A DNA stretch of 64,000 nt, taken from NCBI RefSeq assembly GCF_001650735.1, contig NZ_LXVY01000043.1, forward strand, positions 41,793-105,792, given 5' to 3'. A program made the translations under genes and the position numbers. The DNA is from Sphingomonas sp. TDK1 (GTDB taxonomy: Bacteria; Pseudomonadota; Alphaproteobacteria; Sphingomonadales; Sphingomonadaceae). This document shows, in pieces, positions 58,095 through 64,000 of the stretch. The notes beneath the pieces are model-generated. The model saw nothing but the letters and a program-made list of their open reading frames with translations, was not told the DNA's origin and made no database searches. The first letter of the stretch is position 1; every line of letters starts with the position of its first letter.

Positions 58095-58422
58095 GTAGAT
58101 CGCCCCCGACGTCACATCGTGCCGACTCGCGCCGCAAACGCGCTGCCGACTCCATAATACATGGAGTTGCTCCCCGGAACAACAAGAGAGAGGCTTGGCT
58201 TCGATGGGAAACTTGCGCGTTATAAGGGTCTAAGTCGCTGCCAACACCGGTGATTTTTGTCCTACACTAAGGAGGTTTTGTCCTACACTAAGGAGGGCGC
58301 GGCGGGCGCGCGAGAAACCTTGCCGCGACGGCCGCGCATGCGCAGCAAGGAATGGGGGGAGAAATTGCTCCGAATCGGACCAAGTTCGCGAGGGCGGACG
58401 CCCGGTTCCGGCCTGCGCCCCT
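58095..58422. promoter_or_regulatory. Control region of the membrane cassette
   Basis: About 330 bases between thyA and the cassette. It contains CTCCAT-AATAC-ATGGAG (58150-58166), a perfect 6-bp inverted repeat that could be an operator or leader hairpin. An AT-rich TTATAAC-like stretch (minus strand, near 58220-58226) could be a -10. It also contains the tandem 21-bp repeat at 58255-58296. No other gene is supported. Confidence 0.5.
58255..58296. repeat. Perfect tandem duplication of 21 bp
   Basis: TTTTGTCCTACACTAAGGAGG occurs twice without gap or mismatch (58255-58275 and 58276-58296). Iteron-like layout, upstream of the cassette and downstream of thyA. Each copy contains AAGGAGG, a perfect Shine-Dalgarno on the plus strand, but no convincing plus-strand gene follows. 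Confidence 0.9.
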
Positions 58423-59319
58423 TCAGACCGCCACTTCGCCATGGATCGGCGGGTGCGGCGTGTAGCCGCTGACCTCGAAATCGTCGATGCGATAGTCGTC
58501 GATCGTATCGGGCTTGCGCAGCAGGTGCAGCGTGGGGAGCGGCAGCGGCTCGCGGGCGATCTGCGCGCGCACCTGCTCCTGGTGGTTCAGATAGACATGG
58601 ACGTCGCCGCCTACCCATACCAGCGTGCCGGGCGTCAAGTTCGCCTGTTGCGCGACCATATGGACCAGTGCTGCGGCTCCGGTGAAGTTGAACGGCGCAC
58701 CCAGGAAAAGGTCAGCGGAGCGCTGGAACAGGAGGCAGTTCAGCTCGCCGCGGGAGTTGACGTGGAACTGGTAGACCATGTGGCAGGGCGGCAGCGCCAT
58801 CTGCTCTACCTCGCCGACATTCCAGGCGTGGAACAACATCCGGCGGCTGGACGGGTTGGTCTTCAGCGTTTCGACCAAGGTCGCGATCTGATCGTGCTCG
58901 GCGCCCGAAGCATCCTTCCAGCGACGCCATTGCTTCCCATAAACGGGCCCGAGCTCGCCCCATTGCGCTGCAAATGCATCGTCGGCGAGGATGCGATCCT
59001 CGAAGGCTTGCTGGCTGATGTCTTCGCCGGTCTCGCGACGATAGCGGGCGAGCGGCCAGTCGCTCCAGATCCTGACATTCTCGCGCAGCAGCGGTCGGAT
59101 GTTGGTGCCCCCGGTCAGGAACCACAGCATCTCCTTGACCGAGGTCTTCCAATAGACGCGCTTGGTGGTGAGGATCGGCACTTGCCCGCCGCTCAGGTCG
59201 AAGCGGAGCAGCTCGCCGAACAGCGATTTGGTGCCGACGCCGGTGCGGTCCAGGCGTTCGTCGCCCTTGGCGAGGACGCGGTCCAACAAGTCGAGATATT
59301 GCCGCTCGGGGTGGGGCAT
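58423..59319 (-). CDS. thyA: Thymidylate synthase (ThyA)
   Basis: Converts dUMP to dTMP using methylene-tetrahydrofolate. The nucleophile is the Cys of ALPPCHMVYQFHV; DRTGVGTKSLFG, SVKEMLWFLTGGTNI, QRSADLFLGAPFN and LVWVGGDVHVYLNH are diagnostic. C-terminal end VAV. 298 residues from ATG 59319; the longer frame is shadow. The downstream folA regenerates its cofactor but is separated by the three-gene cassette. Confidence 0.97.
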   Translation of the reverse strand: MPHPERQYLDLLDRVLAKGDERLDRTGVGTKSLFGELLRFDLSGGQVPILTTKRVYWKTSVKEMLWFLTGGTNIRPLLRENVRIWSDWPLARYRRETGEDISQQAFEDRILADDAFAAQWGELGPVYGKQWRRWKDASGAEHDQIATLVETLKTNPSSRRMLFHAWNVGEVEQMALPPCHMVYQFHVNSRGELNCLLFQRSADLFLGAPFNFTGAAALVHMVAQQANLTPGTLVWVGGDVHVYLNHQEQVRAQIAREPLPLPTLHLLRKPDTIDDYRIDDFEVSGYTPHPPIHGEVAV

Positions 59320-59520
59320 GTCGGTCCTTCCAAATTCATCCGGCGCGCTGCTCAGCCGATCGGCTATGCCGAATAGAGGTGCACAGCCGCCACGCAAAGC
59401 GCCGATCGCATGAATGGGCCGAGGGCGGGGCGCAGCCAAGCGGAGCTCATCGCAACCCGTTGCTCGGAAACGGAGGCGTTTTCGCACGCCAGAAAAGCCT
59501 TTTTGCTGACAGATCGAGGC

Positions 59521-59910
59521 ATGGCCGTTTCCGCACCGCACCGTATTGCCGATGTCGCCGCCGCGCACGCGCTGTTCCACCCACTCGCGGCGGCGGCGGT
59601 GGAGATCGCTGCCTTTGCCTATCTCGATGCCAACGCGGGTCTGCTCGGCCTGCGACACAGCTGCGGGGCGCATGGGAATGCAGTGGATGTGGAGGTGCGG
59701 CGCGTGGTCGGCGATGCGCTGGCCTTCGATGCCGTCGCCGTGGTGATGGCGCACAACCACCCCAGCGGCGACCCGCGGCCGAGCGCCGCCGACCGCGAGA
59801 CGACGCGCCGGCTGCGACGGGCGCTCGAGCATGTCGACGTGCGCCTCGTCGACCACATCATTCTGGCGCGTGGCGGGCTGACGAGCTTCCGCGCCATCGG
59901 CTGGCTCTAA
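59521..59910 (+). CDS. Minimal RadC-like JAMM-domain protein
   Basis: A 129-residue protein made of little more than a JAMM/MPN+ metalloprotease fold. The metal site is MAHNHPSGDPRPSAAD (HxH and the distal Asp), with the Glu supplied near VEIAAFAYLD; LVDHIILARGG ends the fold as in RadC. The N-terminal helix-hairpin-helix of full-length RadC is missing. ATG 59521 is preceded by GAGG; an ATG at 59410 would add 37 residues of basic, unconserved-looking sequence. Activity and partners unknown. Confidence 0.8.
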   Translation: MAVSAPHRIADVAAAHALFHPLAAAAVEIAAFAYLDANAGLLGLRHSCGAHGNAVDVEVRRVVGDALAFDAVAVVMAHNHPSGDPRPSAADRETTRRLRRALEHVDVRLVDHIILARGGLTSFRAIGWL

Positions 59911-59937
59911 ACCATCTGTCGGCTGGCCTGAGGTTGC

Positions 59938-61338
59938 CTAGCGGGAGAGCGCGGTCAGCACACTGCGATAATAGGTGATCGACGGTGCGATCTCGCCCAG
60001 CGGTGACTTTTCGTTGAGGCCATGTGCAAAGCTTTCGCCGGGTGTGGTGAATATCGGGCTGATACCGTAGCTGGGTACGCCCCTGGCGCGGAACCACATG
60101 GAATCGCTGGCGCCCGCGCTCATGCCCGGCACCACCGGTACGTCGGGGAAGCGGGCATGGATCGCCGTGGTAACCGCGTTCACCACGTCCGGACGCAGCG
60201 GCGAGGCCGGGCTGGCAACGGTTCCGCTGTCCAGTGTGCGAATGGTGAGCCCTGGCTCGGCTGCTGCCTCAGCGAGCGTCTCGCGCACGGCTTCCACCGA
60301 CGTGCCTGGGAAGATGCGGCAGTTGACGTTGGCGGTGGCGCGCTGGGGCAGCGCGTTCGTGGCGTGGCCCGCCATGACCATGGTGGCAACGCAAGTGGTG
60401 CCGGTCTGCCCGATCAGGCTCGGATCGGCCCGGAGCGCGGCGAGTGCCTCGGCATCCCGTGGGTTGGCAAGGAAGCGGCGAATCATCGCGGCACGCGTAG
60501 GATCCGCCTTGGCGGCCTCGGCTTCCCAACTCGCGCGGGTGATGTCGTTGATCTGGCCGGGGAAGCCATATGCCTCGATGCGGGTGAGCGCATGGGCAAG
60601 GCTGTAGATGGCGTTGTCGCGGCGCGGCGCGCTCGAATGGCCGCCAGCGTTGGTGACGACCAGCTCGAAATCGGCATAGGTCTTCTCGGCCCCGTCGATG
60701 CCGTAGAAGGTGGGCTTGCCGGCGGGGTCGAGTGCGCCGCCGCCGCCGTCAATGTTCAGCAGCAGTTCGGCGCCGGCAAAGCGGTCGGCCATCAGCGCCG
60801 CTGTTTTCATGCTAGTTTCTTCGTCGCCGGAAAGCAGCAGCACGATGTCGCGCGCAGGGCGGAAGCCGGTGCGCTTGAGGTCGATCAGCGACGCAACCAT
60901 TGTCGACAGGTCGTACTTCATATCGGCGGCACCGCGGCCATATATATAGCCGTTTTCGATCACCGGGGTAAACGGATCGCGGGTCCAGTCGGCGGGTTTG
61001 GCTTCCACCACGTCCATATGGCCGGAGATCAGCAGCGGCTTGGCGCCGCCCTTGGCCTTGCCGGTGCCGCGATAGCGGGCGACTAGATAGGCGGTGTCGC
61101 CTACCGGCACGATCTCCACATCGGAGTCGGCGAAGCCGCCAGCGACCAGGACCTGCTTGAGATGCGCAGCATAGGCGGGAGTCTGGTTTCCCGCGCCCGA
61201 AACGGTGCGGAAGGCAATACCGCGCTTGAGAAGGTCGAGTGCCTGTGCCTCCGCCTGAGGGTGGCCTTGCGCCTGCGCAGGTGCCGTTGGCGATGTGTAG
61301 GCAACTGCCGCAATGGTGACGAGAACGCGTAGCCGCAT
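59938..61338 (-). CDS. Secreted M20/M28-type peptidase (acetylornithine deacetylase/PepV-like)
   Basis: A 466-residue zinc peptidase with a signal peptide (VLVTIAAVAYTSPTAPAQAQ). The two-metal site is seen as SGHMDVVEA, GRGAADMKYD, the general base in GDEETSM and the later HGLNEKS histidine. The inserted dimerisation domain (VTNAGGHSSAPRRDNAIY and onwards) is present. Family members are aminoacylases or dipeptidases; the signal peptide puts this one in the periplasm. ATG 61338 follows GGGGGAGT. Confidence 0.93.
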   Translation of the reverse strand: MRLRVLVTIAAVAYTSPTAPAQAQGHPQAEAQALDLLKRGIAFRTVSGAGNQTPAYAAHLKQVLVAGGFADSDVEIVPVGDTAYLVARYRGTGKAKGGAKPLLISGHMDVVEAKPADWTRDPFTPVIENGYIYGRGAADMKYDLSTMVASLIDLKRTGFRPARDIVLLLSGDEETSMKTAALMADRFAGAELLLNIDGGGGALDPAGKPTFYGIDGAEKTYADFELVVTNAGGHSSAPRRDNAIYSLAHALTRIEAYGFPGQINDITRASWEAEAAKADPTRAAMIRRFLANPRDAEALAALRADPSLIGQTGTTCVATMVMAGHATNALPQRATANVNCRIFPGTSVEAVRETLAEAAAEPGLTIRTLDSGTVASPASPLRPDVVNAVTTAIHARFPDVPVVPGMSAGASDSMWFRARGVPSYGISPIFTTPGESFAHGLNEKSPLGEIAPSITYYRSVLTALSR

Positions 61339-61601
61339 GATACTCCCCCAGGAAACGGATGCGGTGATCCTAGGGCCAGGCAGAGCATCGTCAATCGCGA
61401 CCCGCGAAGCCGGCCTGCGCGACGGGGTGAGATTGCCCGATCTTTGCGATCTGCAATGCCTAGCCCGTCGGCATGCGCGGATATGCCAAGTTGTCCCACC
61501 AGCTGACCTGATAGTCTGACAGATACGGACGAAAACCGCTGGACTTGATGTAGCAAATTCACTTTATCGCACTTGGCAGTTATGCCGTCAGGGGGGATAA
61601 A
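61339..61601 (+). promoter_or_regulatory. Intergenic region upstream of the autotransporter
   Basis: About 260 bases between the M20 gene and the autotransporter-like gene. It becomes AT-richer after 61490 and ends with the strong Shine-Dalgarno GGGGGG. I cannot fix promoter elements. Confidence 0.35.
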
Positions 61602-63554
61602 ATGGTAGGTTCTGCGTCGTGGCGTCGGCGTCGTGTGTCGTTCGCGTTTGGTACAAGCGCGCTTGTATGGGGCGTGCTGGTGCCGGTCCTCGCGGAGGCG
61701 CAATGCGCACCCGAACCTACCGTCGTCGGCGGTACGACGATCTGCAGCGGCACCGACGCCAACGGCGTCCGGATTACGACATCTAACACCGTACTGAACG
61801 TTGCCGGCGACGGGATCGTCATCAACACCGGCGCCCCTGCCGTTACTGTCGAAATACCGAATGCCACTTATTCCAGTTTCACCAGCATTGCCGTCAGCGG
61901 ACGTATCTCCAGTGATACGCAGAGCGGTATCTTGCTGCTGAGCGGTGGGGGCTCCACCTACAGCGGCACCACTACACAGCTGTCGCTTAAGGTCGATGAG
62001 GGCGCTTCCGTCTCCGGCGCAACCGCGCTCGCCATGGGCCAGACCCCCGGCAACACTTCTGCCTTGCTGGTCGCCGATATCGACAATGCCGGCACGCTGA
62101 TCGGAACCTCGGGCGTTGCGTTGCGCGGTGATGTCGTCGCGGCATCCTATGGCTACGCAAGCAGTTCTTCGGGCTTCACCTCGATCATGAATCGCGCGAC
62201 CGGCGTGATTTCGGGCAGCGTCGTCGGTCCCGTCGGTAGGGTAACCAATGCCGGACTGATCGATGGCGGGGCGAGCAGCGCGTTCACGTCCGGCGCCGCG
62301 GGCACCAGCTATCCTTATCTGATCTGGCCCGGCACCTGGACCAATACCGGAACCATCCAGTCGAATAGCGCGGTTGCGACGATCGTCTCCTCGACGATCA
62401 ACAGCCTGAAGAACAGCGGCACCATCGCCAACAGCGGATCGGGGGCGGCGATCAGTTCTTCCTATCTCGATATCCAGAATGACGCCGGTGGCCAGATTAG
62501 CAGCAGCGGCGGCACCGCGATCATCAGCAGTAACTATCTTCGACTCATCAACGCCGGGACGGTCACCGGCAATGTCGTGACCGGAAACAGTGGCAGCACC
62601 ATCGATTCGACGGCCGGGACGATCGACGGGTCCGTGCTGTTCGGGTCCGGCGACGACATCTTAGTCGTGCGCTATGACGCCGCCAGCGCGTCGATCGTGA
62701 CCGGCATCACCGGAAGCATCAACGCGGGGGGCGGCACCAACACCGAACAGGTCAAGTTCGCTGGAGACGTGACGCTCAACACGGGCGTTGCGCCGCTGAG
62801 CGGGTTCCAGCGGCTGATGCTGGACCCGGCCTCCGGCACGACGGTGACGCTTGGATCCGGCTTTGTGAGCAACACGGCGCTGATCTTGAGCGGAAATGGT
62901 GCGGTCGTGAACCAGGGACAGATCACGACCAACGGCCCTGCGGTCACCGATATCAGCTATTCTTTCGGCAATCGCGTCACGTTCTGCAACGACGGCGCGA
63001 TCGCTGCCGCGATGTCCAGCTTCGGGTACGGCATTACGCTGTCGAACGACCGCTTCGTCAACAACGAGACGGTAACGGTGACCGGCGGCAACGGCGTTTC
63101 GATGTCGTATAATGATCTGGTCAATACCGGCACGATCAGCGCGACGGGCGGCGTCGGTGTGGACGTTTTCGATGCGGTGCTGACCAACAGCGGCACTATC
63201 AGCGGCAGCACCATCGGCGCCACGCTCAACGGCAATGTCGGCTACACCGCCTCGAACAGCGGCACGATCCGCGGGGCCACCGCGGGCGTGAGCACCGGCA
63301 TCTATCTAACAAACACCGGCACCATCAGTTCGTCGGGCGTGGGCGTACAGGTGCAACCCTATGGCTATCTGATCAACGGTGCCGGCGGCGTCGTGAACGG
63401 CGGCACCGGTGGCGCCGTGACGGTAAATTCGTTCAACGCGGGCGTGGCCAATGCCGGCACGATCAATGGCGATGTTACCTTCAGTGGTTTTGGTTCGGGT
63501 AACAACCTTATCTATTTTGCGCTGGGGGCAACTGTGACGGTCAGGCGAGCGTGA
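61602..63554 (+). pseudogene. Autotransporter-like passenger gene interrupted by IS110
   Basis: 650 codons of an intact frame starting at ATG 61602 with signal peptide VSFAFGTSALVWGVLVPVLAEA. After the signal the protein is a beta-helix-type passenger of recurring turns such as NAGTLIG, NTGTIQS, NSGTIAN, NAGTVTG and NTGTISS, rich in Gly/Ser/Thr/Asn as in autotransporter adhesins. It ends abruptly with TVTVRRA at the edge of an IS110-type element on the opposite strand. The C-terminal beta-barrel expected for type V secretion is absent from this window and, if present, lies beyond the element. The last few codons overlap the transposase stop, so the gene is truncated rather than complete. Confidence 0.8.
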
Positions 63555-64000
63555 TAGGCTGTCGTTTACGGATCATGGCGTTGAGGATGACGAGAAGTTG
63601 TCTTGCGATGGCGATGAGGATGGTCTTGGGTGATTTGCCCTTGGCGCGCATCCTGTCGCGCATGGCGGTGAGGGCAGGAATGCGGCGTGAGGCATTGAGC
63701 GCGGCGATGTAGAGCGCCTCGCGGACCTTGCGTCGTCCGCCCCAGATGCGGCGGGTACCGCGCCAGGATCCGCTTTCGCGAGCATGGGGTGCGAGGCCGG
63801 CGAGGGAAGCGATTCGTCGGCGGCAGAGGGTGCCGAGCTCGGGGAGTTCGCCGAGCAGGGTGGCCAGGACGGTGGGTCCGATGCCGGGGACGGGGGTGAG
63901 CAGTGCGGCCTGCTGGGCGAGCGTCTGGTCTTCGGCGATGCAGGCGGCGATCTGGCGGTCGAGAGCGGCAATCTGTTCGTCGAGCAGGGCGATCATGGTT
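63541..64000 (-). CDS. IS110-family transposase, C-terminal part (runs off the window)
   Basis: The C-terminal 151 or more residues of an IS110-type recombinase: the transposase_20 domain with TPVPGIGPTVLATLLGELPE, SLAGLAPHARESGSWRG, GGRRKVREALYIAALN and a basic end. The frame is open at the window edge, so the N-terminal DEDD catalytic domain lies to the right. IS110 elements use a DEDD recombinase guided by a non-coding bridge RNA from an end of the element; that RNA is expected outside the window. Stop at 63541. Confidence 0.88.
   Translation of the reverse strand, partial: TMIALLDEQIAALDRQIAACIAEDQTLAQQAALLTPVPGIGPTVLATLLGELPELGTLCRRRIASLAGLAPHARESGSWRGTRRIWGGRRKVREALYIAALNASRRIPALTAMRDRMRAKGKSPKTILIAIARQLLVILNAMIRKRQPITLA
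63541..64000 (-). mobile_element. IS110-family insertion sequence, partial
   Basis: The element's transposase-3' end lies at or just before 63541, inside the autotransporter gene. No terminal inverted repeat or target duplication is visible at this end, as is usual for IS110. The other end is outside the window, so the exact boundary cannot be set. Confidence 0.7.

Noticed and set aside
58257..58472. Small plus-strand frame starting within the tandem repeat (LSYTKE repeated), with a perfect SD
   Set aside because: It overlaps the end of thyA antisense, is Arg/Gly-rich after the repeat, and the start would be a TTG inside the duplicated unit.

Overview
This 64 kb, high-GC window is ordinary chromosome from an alphaproteobacterium, most likely a sphingomonad (Sphingomonas or a close relative). 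The support is the conserved aroA-cmk-rpsA-ihfB block, a class II (Agrobacterium CP4-like) EPSP synthase, a TIGR02300-type acidic zinc-ribbon protein, single-polypeptide PutA, intracellular PHA depolymerase, a eukaryotic-like topoisomerase IB and an exosortase-A-associated O-glycosylation ligase. Genus-level placement is inference from gene content. I see no rRNA, CRISPR array, prophage or plasmid backbone. There are two tRNAs: Leu(UAA) on the minus strand and Ala(GGC) on the plus strand.

Layout. 1-9 kb: a VAP-repeat secreted protein, a metallo-beta-lactamase-fold hydrolase, a membrane protein with a good sigma70 promoter, then nadA and nadC separated by two divergent regulators, RNase T2, a DUF4112 protein, a solute-binding lipoprotein and a Nudix hydrolase. 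9-14 kb: tRNA-Leu, ihfB, rpsA, cmk, aroA. 14-24 kb: acidic zinc-ribbon protein, tRNA-Ala, a Tat-leader haloperoxidase-like hydrolase, a FlgC-like protein, the divergent ohr/ohrR pair with mirrored operators, a FAD oxidoreductase, a GAF-GGDEF*-EAL protein, an MsbA-like ABC exporter and phaZ. 24-34 kb: putA (with an in-frame palindromic repeat), MaoC hydratase, thiolase, DUF805, a degenerate glucokinase-like protein, a stress-type FMN split-barrel protein, DUF1232, MscS and topoisomerase IB. 34-39 kb: a DJ-1/PfpI protein, then an exopolysaccharide/exosortase-A satellite cluster (acyltransferase, O-ligase, 49-residue membrane protein, and a divergent GT4 glycosyltransferase).

39-54 kb: an S24 repressor-like protein and a methyltransferase, an M13 metallopeptidase, glnB-glnA behind a sigma54-type promoter, a soluble chemoreceptor, ferredoxin-NADP reductase, threonine aldolase with a strongly structured leader, map, GFA protein, CinA-like protein, ribF, M19 dipeptidase and folA. 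54-64 kb: a three-gene, ATGA-coupled cassette (polytopic coiled-coil membrane protein, lipoprotein, signal-less lytic transglycosylase) lies between thyA and folA and is the best candidate for an undescribed system. It is followed by thyA, a mini-RadC protein, an M20 peptidase and an autotransporter-like passenger gene broken at its 3' side by an IS110-family element running off the window.

The window also carries a family of about 110-bp palindromic elements (four copies plus a distinct fifth type). They mostly abut stop codons. One copy is exactly 37 codons long and is translated within putA. Another contains a run of 22 G that may be a sequencing artefact.
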